Assembly (NCBI GenBank): GCA_016931365.1
Contig: JAFGEY010000087.1
Location: forward strand, 1 to 42,440
Reading direction: 5' to 3'
From: Anaerolineae bacterium
GTDB lineage: Bacteria > Chloroflexota > Anaerolineae > JAFGEY01
Length of the DNA: 42,440 nt
Below, piece after piece: positions 7,819 to 16,100 of the stretch. The position numbers and the translations under genes are program-made. The notes beneath the pieces are model-generated. The model was not told the origin of the DNA. It made no database searches and saw only the letters and a program-made list of their open reading frames with translations. Within the stretch, counting starts at the first letter, position 1. Each line of letters begins with the position of its first letter.

Positions 7819-9408
7819 ATGATTAAAGAAAAAAACGATTCACAAAGCAGCGTCGCTCGTTCTGCCGCAATCGTCTCAATCGGCAATGTCTTGAGCCGAA
7901 TGATGGGCTTGATCCGCGGGATGGCGATCTCGGATCTGTTTGGCGCGCAAACGGCGATCCTGGCCTACAACGCCGCCGATATTGTGCCACGCCGATTCTA
8001 CGAGTTGCTGATCGGCGGGATGATCACCTCGGCTTTGGTTCCAACATTAAGCGAGTATGCAACCCAAGAACATCGTAAAGAATTTTCCAACATTGCCAGT
8101 TTATTATTTACGCTGTCGATCCTCACACTGGGCCTGGTCATCCTGGTTTCAGAACTGGCCGCTCCATTCATCACCCATGTCCTGGTGAGCGGCTTTGACA
8201 CGCCTTTGCAGATCGAGACGACGCGCTTGCTGCGTATCACGTTGTTGGGTATGATGTTCCTGAGTTTATCCGGATTGGCGACGGCACTGTGCCAGGCCTT
8301 GCAACGGTTTGCACTGCCCGCCTTTACGACGGTCGTTTTTAATGCAGGCGTGGTTCTCGCTGCCCTGCTCTGGGGGCGACGATGGGGTGTGAGCAGCCTG
8401 GCTGTCGGACTGGTCATCGGCGCATTGTCGCAGTTTGTGCTCCAGCTCCCGGCGTTACGCGGCATCCGCTTTCGCCCTGCATTTGATGTCCGCCACCCGG
8501 CGTTGCGACACATTCTACGGCTCTACTTGCCGGTCGTCGTGGGAATGATCCCCAATGAACTGGGCATCCTCCTCGATCGCAACTTGGCTTCCGGCATCGG
8601 CAACAGCCTGGCCATTATGGACTATGCCACCCAACTGCGCCAATTTCCGCTTGGGTTGGTCTCAATGGCCGTCTCGACGGCAATCCTGCCGACTTTGGCC
8701 CGGCAGACGGTTTATGAACAAGCGCAAGGACACTCGACCACATTTCGAGAGACGTTAGCAGGAGGTCTGCGGCTCGTACTCGTACTGACCCTTCCCGCTG
8801 CTGTCGGACTGTTTATTCTGGCCGAGCCACTCATCGCCCTGGTCTTTGAACATGGCAATTTTACTGCTCAAGATACGCTGCAAACAGCCATTGCTTTACG
8901 TTATTATCTCGTTGGGATGATCTTTGCTGCCATCGACCAGCCGCTTGTTTTTGCCTTTTACGCGCGCAAAAACACTTTCATCCCGGCGCTCGTCGGCGTC
9001 GTGGGCGTTGTGCTATACGCGTTGACCGCCCTTCCAACCGTCAACTCTTTGGGCATGGTTGGTTTGATTCTTGCCAACAACGTGCAGTTGGCCGGGCATA
9101 CGCTGTTGATGCTCGTGCTGTTCTGGCGTATGGTTGGGCCATTACACCCCTTTGGCATCGGCACGACGACGATCAAAGCACTCATTGCTTCAGCAGTGAT
9201 GGGCGCTGCAATCTATGGCACGAAACTGGCGACTGCCTTGCTCGCAACAAAGGGGCGGCTCGAATGGGCGACCACGGTAGGCCTCTGTGGTGTCGTCGGT
9301 ATTGCTGCTTATTTTGGTTCCTGTATGCTGCTGCGCATGCAGGAACTAGACATCCTCTACCGCATTTGTGATATAATAAAGACAATTCGCGCCTCATCAA
9401 ACAGATAA
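7819..9408 (+). CDS. murJ: Lipid II flippase MurJ (MviN family)
   Basis: The protein has 529 residues from ATG 7819. It is an integral membrane protein of the MOP exporter superfamily with about 14 hydrophobic helices. It should flip the peptidoglycan precursor lipid II across the inner membrane. Typical MurJ phrases are the N-terminal SIGNVLSRMMGLIRGMAISDLFG, split here as SIGNVLSRMMGL and IRGMAISDLFG, then NAADIVPRRFYELLIGGMI, QLRQFPLGLVSMAVSTAILP and LFEHGNF-like VFEHGNFTAQDT. A longer frame opens at GTG 7756, but that codon overlaps the predicted -10 box and adds polar residues unlike the family, so ATG 7819 is preferred. No good ribosome site precedes either start. rsmG follows after 65 bases. 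Confidence 0.93.
   Translation: MIKEKNDSQSSVARSAAIVSIGNVLSRMMGLIRGMAISDLFGAQTAILAYNAADIVPRRFYELLIGGMITSALVPTLSEYATQEHRKEFSNIASLLFTLSILTLGLVILVSELAAPFITHVLVSGFDTPLQIETTRLLRITLLGMMFLSLSGLATALCQALQRFALPAFTTVVFNAGVVLAALLWGRRWGVSSLAVGLVIGALSQFVLQLPALRGIRFRPAFDVRHPALRHILRLYLPVVVGMIPNELGILLDRNLASGIGNSLAIMDYATQLRQFPLGLVSMAVSTAILPTLARQTVYEQAQGHSTTFRETLAGGLRLVLVLTLPAAVGLFILAEPLIALVFEHGNFTAQDTLQTAIALRYYLVGMIFAAIDQPLVFAFYARKNTFIPALVGVVGVVLYALTALPTVNSLGMVGLILANNVQLAGHTLLMLVLFWRMVGPLHPFGIGTTTIKALIASAVMGAAIYGTKLATALLATKGRLEWATTVGLCGVVGIAAYFGSCMLLRMQELDILYRICDIIKTIRASSNR
9347..9377 (+). promoter_or_regulatory. Predicted rsmG promoter inside the end of murJ
   Basis: TGATATAAT (9369-9377) is a perfect extended -10 element. 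TAGACA (9347-9352) is a 5/6 match to the -35 box, but at a long 19-base spacing. Transcription would begin near 9384, still inside murJ, giving rsmG its own message in addition to read-through from murJ. Confidence 0.45.
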
Positions 9409-9473
9409 GAGGATGTTGAGTATCTTGGCTTGTTCATCACTCTCGACCTTTTTCAGGAGACTCAATACGGGAA

Positions 9474-10208
9474 ATGGAACGCCTTGTTGAAGGTACGAAA
9501 CATCTCGGACTTGCTTTAACCCAATCCCAGATCGGGAAATTTCAAGACCTGTACGAGATTCTGGTCGAATGGAATACCCGGCTTAATCTGACGGCGATCA
9601 CCGAATATGAACAAATCCAGATCCGTCACTTTTTGGATTCGCTGAGTTGTGTGCTGGCCCTAAAGCATCAGCAATATGAACGCAACGATGTGCCGCTTTC
9701 GTGCATCGATGTCGGCAGTGGCGCCGGGTTTCCGGGACTTGCACTCAAGATATACTGTCCGCAAATCGAAATGACCTTGCTTGAAGCCACAGGCAAAAAA
9801 GTGGACTTTATCGAGTTTGCCATTCAACACCTCGGTCTCAAACGCATCAAAGCGATCAAAGGCCGCGCCGAAGAGGTTGGACAGATACCCGATCACCGAG
9901 AACGCTACGACGTGGTATTAGCACGCGCCGTCGCCGAGTTGCCGGTTTTGGCCGAATATCTGCTGCCGTTGTGCCGTCTAGGCGGCTTGATCGTGGCGCA
10001 AAAAGGCGCGTCGGCACAGGAAGAAATCCAGACAGCCGACTATGCCATTTCGGTTTTGGGTGGGCGGCTGAAAAAAATAATGTCTATCGAACTGCTCGGA
10101 CTGGCCGAAGTACGCAACCTGGTTCTGATCGAAAAAGTCGCCCGCACACCAGATAAATACCCGCGCCGGCCGGGCATGCCGGCTAAACGCCCGTTGAAGC
10201 GAGAGTAG
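9474..10208 (+). CDS. rsmG: 16S rRNA (guanine-527-N7)-methyltransferase RsmG (GidB)
   Basis: The protein has 244 residues, slightly longer than the common 205-240. It methylates N7 of G527 in 16S rRNA using S-adenosylmethionine, acting in the cytoplasm on the 30S subunit. Characteristic motifs are WNTRLNLTAI (33-42), RHFLDSL (51-57), the SAM-binding loop DVGSGAGFPG (79-88), LLEATGKKVDF and DVVLARAVAELPVL, all hallmarks of GidB. The C-terminus ends in a basic Pro-rich tail (PRRPGMPAKRPLKRE) as in many Gram-positive and Chloroflexota homologues. AGGAG lies about 15 bases upstream of the ATG, which is somewhat far; GGGA is closer. It follows murJ by 65 bases and precedes a kinase gene by 58. Confidence 0.96.
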   Translation: MERLVEGTKHLGLALTQSQIGKFQDLYEILVEWNTRLNLTAITEYEQIQIRHFLDSLSCVLALKHQQYERNDVPLSCIDVGSGAGFPGLALKIYCPQIEMTLLEATGKKVDFIEFAIQHLGLKRIKAIKGRAEEVGQIPDHRERYDVVLARAVAELPVLAEYLLPLCRLGGLIVAQKGASAQEEIQTADYAISVLGGRLKKIMSIELLGLAEVRNLVLIEKVARTPDKYPRRPGMPAKRPLKRE

Positions 10209-10266
10209 CATTCCACACATGTCAATCTATACGAACGTACCGATTTAGCAGGGAAGGATTCCTGAT

Positions 10267-12456
10267 ATGAGCAAATTGCCTCAATACATCGGACGCTATG
10301 AAGTGCTTGAATTGATCGGACAGGGTGCGATGGGCAAAGTCTACAAGGCCCGCGACCCCAACATCGATCGCGTCGTAGCCATCAAGGTCATCCGTCCCGA
10401 ACTGATCACGCAGTCGGAAACCTTTTTGCAGCGTTTTCGACGCGAAACCCAAGCCGCAGGCAGACTTTCTCACCCGAACATTGTCGTTGTCTATGACGCC
10501 GACATGCAAGGCGAACTCTCATATATGGTGATGGAGTACCTGGAAGGTCGTTCTCTTGCTCAAGTTTTAAGTGAAGAGCTGTCACCGCAACAAATCATCG
10601 ACTTGAGCCTGCAAATCTGTGACGCGCTCGATTATGCCCACAACCAGGGATTGGTGCACCGCGACATCAAACCGGAAAATGTCATGATCCTTTCGACCGG
10701 ACGCGTCAAGATCACCGATTTTGGCCTGGCGCGCTTGGCAACGTCACCTCACCTGACCCACTCGGGCATGATCACCGGCACGCCAAGCTATATGGCTCCG
10801 GAGCAAATCGCCGGCGAAGAACTCGACGGGCGCGCGGACATTTTCGCACTAGGGTGTGTGATGTACGAGATGATTGCTGGCACACGCCCATTTTCTGGTC
10901 AAAGCGTGGGCACGGTCCTCTATCGGGTGATGAACGAAGAGCCAGAACCTTCAGAAAAATTCACCGCGGTTACGCCGCCAATGCTCAGAAGCATTGTGTT
11001 GAGAATGCTCGCCAAAAGGCCGGAGGATCGATATCCCTCATGTGCCGAGGTGCTAAACGACCTTAAACGGTGCAAAATGACGGGCGAAGCCCTGGGGATA
11101 ATTGAGCCGCTCCCTCCTCTGGAGACAATTCAGACAGCCGTTTTTACGCCGCCCAGCGACTTACCTGGCTTCAATCCTTTCACATACGGCAATCCAATCA
11201 CTGAACCAGCCCGTTTTTACGGCCGCCATCGCGAAATTGAGCAAATCTTTAGCCGTTTGCGAAACCCCGCCTTTGAATCCAGCTCCATCGTCGGCGAACG
11301 GCGAACGGGAAAAACCTCGCTGCTGCGCGTGATCGCACATCCCGACGTTGTTCGTGCTAACGGACTCGATCCCGACAAGTACATTTTCGTCTACAACGAT
11401 TTGATGATGGTCAGCGAGTCAACGACGCCACTCCAACTGTGGGTTCGCCTCTTGCGCACCATTCGGCGGCAAATTGAGAATACAGATCAGGAACTCAATG
11501 ACATCATCGAGGAGCTGCGTGCTTCGGAAACGGTTGACAACTATTTGCTGGCCGACTTTTTCGATCTGTTGAATGACATCGGAATTCATGTCGTGCTCTT
11601 GCTCGACGAATTTGAAAACATCACTTACAATCAAAACTTTGGGCCGGACTTTTACGGCGGATTGCGGTCGTTAGCTATTCACCATAACTTGGCGCTGATC
11701 ACGTCCAGTCGTCTAGAGTTGGTCAATCTTTGCCACTCGGATCAGGTGCGCACCTCGCCCTTTTTCAATATCTTTGCCAATATCAACCTGCGCGGGTTGG
11801 AACCCGTCGCCGTCGGTGCCCTGCTGTCCCAGACAGCCAATACACCATTCGGTTTTACCGCTGAAGAATGTCAGGCAATTGCACATTTTGCCGGCAATCA
11901 TCCTTTTTTCACCCAGGTTGCTGCGCATTTTGGGTGGGATGCGTACAACGAAGGACTCGACGAAAATCAGCGGCTGGATTACATGCGCCACAACGCATAC
12001 ATCGAGGTTGAGCCACACCTGGCAGACTACTGGCAGCACAGCAGTGAAGACGAGCGCATTGTCTTGACCGCGCTGGCGCTTTCAAGTGTTTTGATCCAGA
12101 GCAGTAAAAGGATTGACGCCGACATCGTACAACAATCGTTGAGGCGCATCGAGTCTGTGATTGGACAACTGGAAAAGCGAACCCTGGTTATTGCGCGCGA
12201 GAATCAAAGACAGTTGTTCTCTGATACTTTCGCCGAGTGGATACTCGGTGAGTTGTTCGATCTGGTAGGCGCGCCCGATCAAGAATTTCAAGAGTGGCTC
12301 AAGACCCAATCCAGCTCTTTCAATCCTGTCGTGCTTGATCTGTTACCTCGCATCAAGGCAAAACATCGTTCGTGGATGGGACAATGGCTTTCGACCAGCG
12401 AGTCAACGGCGTTGCTTCAAGCAGCTTGTCAGTTTGTCGGGCTGAACGGCCGTTAG
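10267..12456 (+). CDS. Ser/Thr protein kinase fused to a P-loop ATPase
   Basis: The protein has 729 residues. Residues 10-270 are a complete Hanks kinase: GQGAMGKVY loop, Lys40, HRDIKPENVM (Asp133), DFG 151-153 and APEQ. After a Pro-rich hinge comes FYGRHREIEQIF, the usual lead-in of AAA/STAND-type ATPases, then a Walker A motif GERRTGKTS (343-351) and Walker B VVLLLDEFEN (442-451). A helical C-terminal region without recognised repeats ends the protein. No membrane helix is present. Such fusions are thought to pass a phosphorylation or nucleotide-switch signal to an ATP-driven module, but the target is not visible here. rsmG lies 58 bases upstream and a methyltransferase follows at once. AAGGA lies 9 bases before the ATG. 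The kinase and ATPase assignments are secure; the biological role is unknown. Confidence 0.9.
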   Translation: MSKLPQYIGRYEVLELIGQGAMGKVYKARDPNIDRVVAIKVIRPELITQSETFLQRFRRETQAAGRLSHPNIVVVYDADMQGELSYMVMEYLEGRSLAQVLSEELSPQQIIDLSLQICDALDYAHNQGLVHRDIKPENVMILSTGRVKITDFGLARLATSPHLTHSGMITGTPSYMAPEQIAGEELDGRADIFALGCVMYEMIAGTRPFSGQSVGTVLYRVMNEEPEPSEKFTAVTPPMLRSIVLRMLAKRPEDRYPSCAEVLNDLKRCKMTGEALGIIEPLPPLETIQTAVFTPPSDLPGFNPFTYGNPITEPARFYGRHREIEQIFSRLRNPAFESSSIVGERRTGKTSLLRVIAHPDVVRANGLDPDKYIFVYNDLMMVSESTTPLQLWVRLLRTIRRQIENTDQELNDIIEELRASETVDNYLLADFFDLLNDIGIHVVLLLDEFENITYNQNFGPDFYGGLRSLAIHHNLALITSSRLELVNLCHSDQVRTSPFFNIFANINLRGLEPVAVGALLSQTANTPFGFTAEECQAIAHFAGNHPFFTQVAAHFGWDAYNEGLDENQRLDYMRHNAYIEVEPHLADYWQHSSEDERIVLTALALSSVLIQSSKRIDADIVQQSLRRIESVIGQLEKRTLVIARENQRQLFSDTFAEWILGELFDLVGAPDQEFQEWLKTQSSSFNPVVLDLLPRIKAKHRSWMGQWLSTSESTALLQAACQFVGLNGR

Positions 12457-12513
12457 CCGCAACCCGACCGAAAGATGTTTCACGTTTTACAATTTTCAGG
12501 CGATGAGGATACC

Positions 12514-13422
12514 GTGAACGACGCCCCCCCCAACATCCCAATATGTGATTACGAAGGCTCAGATTATCGCGCCCGATTCTGGCAAAACCAGGGACGCGAA
12601 TACGAAGATTTGACCGAACGCTTTGCCCTCCGCAAACTGCTCCCCCCCAGGGGAGACCGTTTATTGGAAATCGGCACAGGATTTGGCCGCCTGGTCGATA
12701 TGTATCAGGGATACGACCGAATTGCTCTCCTCGACTATTCCAAATCCCTGCTCCAGGAAGCACAGCAACGACTGGGCACAGCTTCCAAATACACATACAT
12801 TGCTGGCAACGTTTATCATCTCCCATTCGACGCGGCTCAATTTGATGCAGTGTGTATGATCCGGGTCATCCATCACCTTGCCGATGTGCCTTCGGCTCTG
12901 AGCCAGATCGCACACATACTCAAGCTTGGCGGCATCCTGATCCTCGAATTTGCCAGCAAATTTCACACTAAATCGATCCTGCGCTACGCGATGCGCCGCC
13001 AGACCTGGTCACCATTTAACCTGGAACCAGTCGAGTTTGCGGAGCTCAATTTTGACTTTCATCCCAGATGGATGCGACAGCAACTTGTGGCGCGCGGTTT
13101 CCAGATCGAACGAACCCGTAGCCTTTCTCATTTTCGAATTCCACTCCTCAAACGCTTTGTACCCGCTCGTTTGCTCGCAGTACTCGACCGTGCATTCCAG
13201 CCAACCGGACAGTGGTGGCCGCTCACGCCAAGCATTATGCTCCGTGCCAAACACACCGGAACAACGTTATCTCCCAACCCAGGTGAATTGACATTCCGCT
13301 GTCCCCGGTGCGGAACCAGCACTTTTGAGCGCGCGGAAACGATGCTGCATTGCACATCATGCGGCGCGTGTTGGCGCATTGATAACGGCATTTATGATTT
13401 CAAGACTCCCATTGAATCCTGA
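12514..13422 (+). CDS. SAM-dependent methyltransferase with C-terminal zinc ribbon
   Basis: The protein has 302 residues from GTG 12514. A class I methyltransferase domain is clear: LLEIGTGFGRL is motif I, IALLDYS the acidic loop, LPFDAAQFDAVCMIRVIHHL the motif IV region, and GGILILEF the following strand. The last about 45 residues form a four-cysteine ribbon (CPRCG, then CTSCGACW) ending YDFKTPIES, resembling Trm112-like or transcription-factor-like ribbons found in UbiE-like enzymes. The substrate cannot be told; a small molecule, lipid or surface glycan is possible. An ATG at 12475 is in frame, but GAGG lies at the right distance only from GTG 12514, so the shorter form is preferred. It begins 57 bases after the kinase-ATPase stop and is probably in the same operon. 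Confidence 0.82.
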   Translation: MNDAPPNIPICDYEGSDYRARFWQNQGREYEDLTERFALRKLLPPRGDRLLEIGTGFGRLVDMYQGYDRIALLDYSKSLLQEAQQRLGTASKYTYIAGNVYHLPFDAAQFDAVCMIRVIHHLADVPSALSQIAHILKLGGILILEFASKFHTKSILRYAMRRQTWSPFNLEPVEFAELNFDFHPRWMRQQLVARGFQIERTRSLSHFRIPLLKRFVPARLLAVLDRAFQPTGQWWPLTPSIMLRAKHTGTTLSPNPGELTFRCPRCGTSTFERAETMLHCTSCGACWRIDNGIYDFKTPIES

Positions 13423-13490
13423 CTGCCACAAAATAGCGTAAACTCTGCATTCCATCTTTATACTTGTGTGAAATATGAATTTATGTCTTA

Positions 13491-13538
13491 CTCCCCCACT
13501 CTGTATCAAACCCTATCGAAAACGGGGTAGGGGAGGGG
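13491..13538. other. G-rich hairpin-capable stretch before the lipoprotein gene
   Basis: The intergenic region 13423-13643 (221 bases) holds CTCCCC at 13491-13496, which can pair with GGGGAG at 13530-13535. Three GGGG runs lie within 15 bases (13524-13538), and a fourth run follows at 13561-13564. On the plus strand it could fold as a hairpin or a G-quadruplex. It lies between the methyltransferase stop and the lipoprotein promoter. No T-run follows, so a classic terminator is unlikely. Confidence 0.35.
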
Positions 13539-13565
13539 TGTTCTCATGTTATGGAAAATTGGGGC

Positions 13566-13594
13566 TTGCCAAAAAATTGAAAAGGTGATATCAT
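13566..13594 (+). promoter_or_regulatory. Predicted strong promoter of the lipoprotein gene
   Basis: TTGCCA (13566-13571, 5/6), a 17-base spacer and TATCAT (13589-13594, 5/6) with TGA just before it give an extended -10 sigma-70-type promoter. The start would be near 13601, about 43 bases before the ATG at 13644, which has an AAGGAGG ribosome site. Confidence 0.7.
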
Positions 13595-13643
13595 ATACAT
13601 AACATAATCTTACAAGACTCCTGATCGAAGGAGGTTCAGATCG

Positions 13644-14696
13644 ATGATCAAGCAATTATCAAGCAAGCATAGAGTGATTGGAATCATCGCCCTTGCTCTC
13701 GTACTCATGATGGCTGCCTGCAACCCATTTGGCGGTTCCAAAGCAGCACCAACGGCGACATTTACGCCGCCGCCGACAGAAACGCCGTTGATGGTGCTAC
13801 CAACTTATACGCCCACGCCTGCGGCTGAACAGGCTACCAATACGCCTGTCGTCGCGGCGGAAGAAAAGCCAACACTCACCCCCACACCCGAAACGCAAAC
13901 CCAACCACCGGTCCCCGAAGTTGGTGGCAAAGAGCCCGGTCCGGTCCCGGTCGTCTACAAAGTCACGACCGTGCCGCAGATCGGCCAAGTACTTGCCAAC
14001 GGTAGCTTTGAAGAGGGGTTTGCCGACACTGGCGCGGCCACTGGGTGGAGCAATTTTGACAATGACAGAGCAGTCTATAAATGGGTGGATGAACTCAACC
14101 CCGCACACGTTTCTCACGGACAACACGCACAACTGATGCAAGTGATGGGTCCTGGCGAAGCCGATCGTTTTGTCGGCATCTATCAGACCATCGAGGTTGT
14201 GGCTGGTGAGACTTATACCGTTTCGCTGCACGGGATCATCAAAGCATCGACGGCCAACAACAGCAACACGCCCTATGGACACCGCATCCAATGGGCTGTT
14301 GACCAAAAAGGTCGCGGCAACTGGGCGGCCCTGGACTGGGGCGACTGGATCGACACGGGATGGAACGACGTACCCCTGAACACCGAAAACCCGACCATGA
14401 ACGCCTATACCACGCAGATCACCCCCGAAAGCGGCAAGATCACGCTCTTTGTGCGCGGCTGGACCAAGTGGCCCATTCTGGGCAGCGAAGCTAAATACTA
14501 CATCGACGGCATTTTTCTGGAAGGCCCTGTACCTGGTGAAGAAAAGACGATCACTGTAGTGACCCAAGGCGGTGATGGCACTGTCGAGACAGAAATGCCG
14601 ACCACCGGCGGCACCGGCATCTGGATTCCCATTCTCGGCGTTGTGCTTGTGCTTGGCTTCGCCGCCTGGGAAATCCGCAAGTCCTGGGCAAGATAA
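13644..14696 (+). CDS. Surface lipoprotein with Thr/Pro linker and C-terminal membrane anchor
   Basis: The protein has 350 residues. A lipoprotein signal peptide ends in LMMAAC, with Cys26 as the lipid-modified residue. Residues 30-105 are a Thr/Pro/Glu-rich linker typical of exported Chloroflexota proteins. About 115-300 form a jelly-roll-like domain beginning with NGSFEEGF and ending YYIDGIFLEGP, similar to carbohydrate-binding modules that start N-x-S/G-FE. The C-terminus carries MPTTGG (318-323), a hydrophobic helix (325-344) and a basic tail (RKSWAR), the layout of an LPxTG-type sorting signal with Met in place of Leu. The protein therefore seems to have an anchor at both ends. It has its own promoter and is followed by a strong terminator, so it is a single-gene unit. 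The bound ligand, possibly a glycan, is a guess. Confidence 0.85.
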   Translation: MIKQLSSKHRVIGIIALALVLMMAACNPFGGSKAAPTATFTPPPTETPLMVLPTYTPTPAAEQATNTPVVAAEEKPTLTPTPETQTQPPVPEVGGKEPGPVPVVYKVTTVPQIGQVLANGSFEEGFADTGAATGWSNFDNDRAVYKWVDELNPAHVSHGQHAQLMQVMGPGEADRFVGIYQTIEVVAGETYTVSLHGIIKASTANNSNTPYGHRIQWAVDQKGRGNWAALDWGDWIDTGWNDVPLNTENPTMNAYTTQITPESGKITLFVRGWTKWPILGSEAKYYIDGIFLEGPVPGEEKTITVVTQGGDGTVETEMPTTGGTGIWIPILGVVLVLGFAAWEIRKSWAR

Positions 14697-14721
14697 TCCT
14701 TTTTTTAGCTCAAGCGCATTC

Positions 14722-14757
14722 AGTGGCGTGGACAATAGTTTGTCCGCGCCACTTTTT
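14722..14757 (+). terminator. Intrinsic terminator after the lipoprotein gene
   Basis: AGTGGCGTGGACAA (14722-14735) pairs over all 14 positions (one G-U) with TTGTCCGCGCCACT (14740-14753) around the loop TAGT. Five T follow (14753-14757). It is 26 bases past the stop codon. The second arm is reused as part of the predicted dnaN promoter. Confidence 0.9.
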
Positions 14758-14768
14758 CATGGTACAAT
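14740..14768 (+). promoter_or_regulatory. Predicted dnaN promoter overlapping the terminator
   Basis: TTGTCC (14740-14745, 4/6) lies 17 bases before TACAAT (14763-14768, 5/6). The -35 box is the descending arm of the preceding terminator hairpin. The start would be near 14775, giving dnaN a leader of about 35 bases with GAGGAGG in front of the ATG. Confidence 0.5.
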
Positions 14769-14808
14769 AACGCCAGATGAGCATTATTGCCGATGAGGAG
14801 GAATAATT

Positions 14809-15975
14809 ATGCAAGCATCCTGCCTGCAAGAAAACCTGTCCAGAGGCCTGGCGATTATTGGTCGGGCCGTCGCTACGCGCCCCACACTTCCTGTGTTGTC
14901 TCACGTGCTGATGGCAACGGAAGACGCGCAAATCAAACTTGCCGCAACCGATCTAGAGTTATTTGTTATCTGCTGGATCGGTTCGCGCGTAGAGCAAGAA
15001 GGCGAAATTACATTGCCCGCCCGCCTGCTCACCGACCTGATCAATTCGCTGCCTCAAGAACGGATCGACCTCTTTCTCGATGGACAGACACTCCATCTAG
15101 TCTGCGGTCGCAGTGAAGCAGATGTCAAAGGCATCGATGCACAAGAATTTCCACTGATCCCGGCAGTGGACAACGAGGTCAGCGGCAATTCGCCCGAGAT
15201 GCTGCTCGAACCAAGTTTGCTCCGCCAAATGATTGCTCAGGTGGTCTTTGCCGCTGCCACGGATGAAAGCCGCCCCATCCTCACCGGTGTGCTGGCGCGC
15301 TTTGATCAGGATACCCTCACCCTCGCCGCTGCCGATGGGTTCCGTCTTTCTGTGCGCTCAGCCCGACTATCCACACCGGCCCCACAGCCAATCAGCGTGG
15401 TCATCCCGGCCAAGGCGCTCAATGAACTGGCCCGCGTCAGCGGCGACGAAGAGGAACCGATTGGGATGTATATCACTCCCTCACGCAGCCAGGTGCTCTT
15501 TCATCTGCAAGGCAACACGGGCGCCAATGAGGGCAAGATTTTCGGCATCGACCTTGTTTCGCAACTCATCGAAGGAAACTTTCCCGACTTTAACCAGATT
15601 GTCCCAAAATCGCGCACCACACGCACCGTCCTCAATACTCAGGAGCTGCTCAAAGCGTGCAAGACGACCAACATTTTTGCACGCAGCGAAGCCAACATCG
15701 TCCAATTTGACCTCGATCCCGTCGCCGGAAAACTCACCATCAGCGCCACCAGCGCAGAAATGGGCGACAGTGAGGTCGAACTCGATGCAGCCATCGAAGG
15801 CGAACCGGTGACCATCGCTTTCAATGTCCGCTTTCTGATCGACGCGCTCTCGGTAATGGACAGCGCGCAGGTCGCCCTGGAAACCAATTCGGCTGCCAGC
15901 CCTGGCGTGCTCAAACCATTGGACGACAGCAACTTTGTGCATGTGATTATGCCCATGCACATCCGATCACGTTAA
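14809..15975 (+). CDS. dnaN: DNA polymerase III beta subunit (sliding clamp)
   Basis: The protein has 388 residues (366 in E. coli). DnaN forms a ring dimer that holds the replicative polymerase on DNA. Three repeated clamp folds can be followed at roughly 1-120, 130-250 and 255-388. Recognisable phrases are RPTLPVLSHVLM, LAATDLELF, EFPLIPAVD, TDESRPILTGVL, LAAADGFRLSVR and IAFNVRFLIDAL. The C-terminus HVIMPMHIRSR corresponds to the conserved MPMRL-type end that lines the partner-binding pocket. GAGGAGG precedes the ATG. dnaA and recF are not beside it, so replication genes are dispersed in this genome. The gene is framed by a terminator/promoter overlap upstream and a strong terminator downstream, so it is transcribed alone. 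Confidence 0.97.
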   Translation: MQASCLQENLSRGLAIIGRAVATRPTLPVLSHVLMATEDAQIKLAATDLELFVICWIGSRVEQEGEITLPARLLTDLINSLPQERIDLFLDGQTLHLVCGRSEADVKGIDAQEFPLIPAVDNEVSGNSPEMLLEPSLLRQMIAQVVFAAATDESRPILTGVLARFDQDTLTLAAADGFRLSVRSARLSTPAPQPISVVIPAKALNELARVSGDEEEPIGMYITPSRSQVLFHLQGNTGANEGKIFGIDLVSQLIEGNFPDFNQIVPKSRTTRTVLNTQELLKACKTTNIFARSEANIVQFDLDPVAGKLTISATSAEMGDSEVELDAAIEGEPVTIAFNVRFLIDALSVMDSAQVALETNSAASPGVLKPLDDSNFVHVIMPMHIRSR

Positions 15976-16002
15976 GATTCGTGGGCTTGCTCATCTGGCA
16001 GG

Positions 16003-16066
16003 GGCTGAAAGTAGACAAGCAAACTTGCTTCAATAAGTAAATTTGCTTACACTTTCAGCCTTTTTT
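16003..16066 (+). terminator. Intrinsic terminator after dnaN
   Basis: GGCTGAAAGT (16003-16012) pairs perfectly with ACTTTCAGCC (16051-16060), followed by six T (16061-16066). A second stem inside the loop (AAGCAAA with TTTGCTT) extends the structure. It lies 28 bases past the dnaN stop and 35 bases before the oxidoreductase start. Confidence 0.9.
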
Positions 16067-16100
16067 ATTCATATACACATTTAATTTCAAAGGAGAGGCT

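Noticed and set aside
12475..12513. ATG 12475 as methyltransferase start
   Set aside because: It lacks a good ribosome site, while GAGG is well placed for GTG 12514; homologous sequence begins after that point.
14697..14808. Replication origin beside dnaN
   Set aside because: No DnaA boxes or AT-rich unwinding stretch was seen in this short gap, which is taken up by a terminator and a promoter; dnaA is absent.
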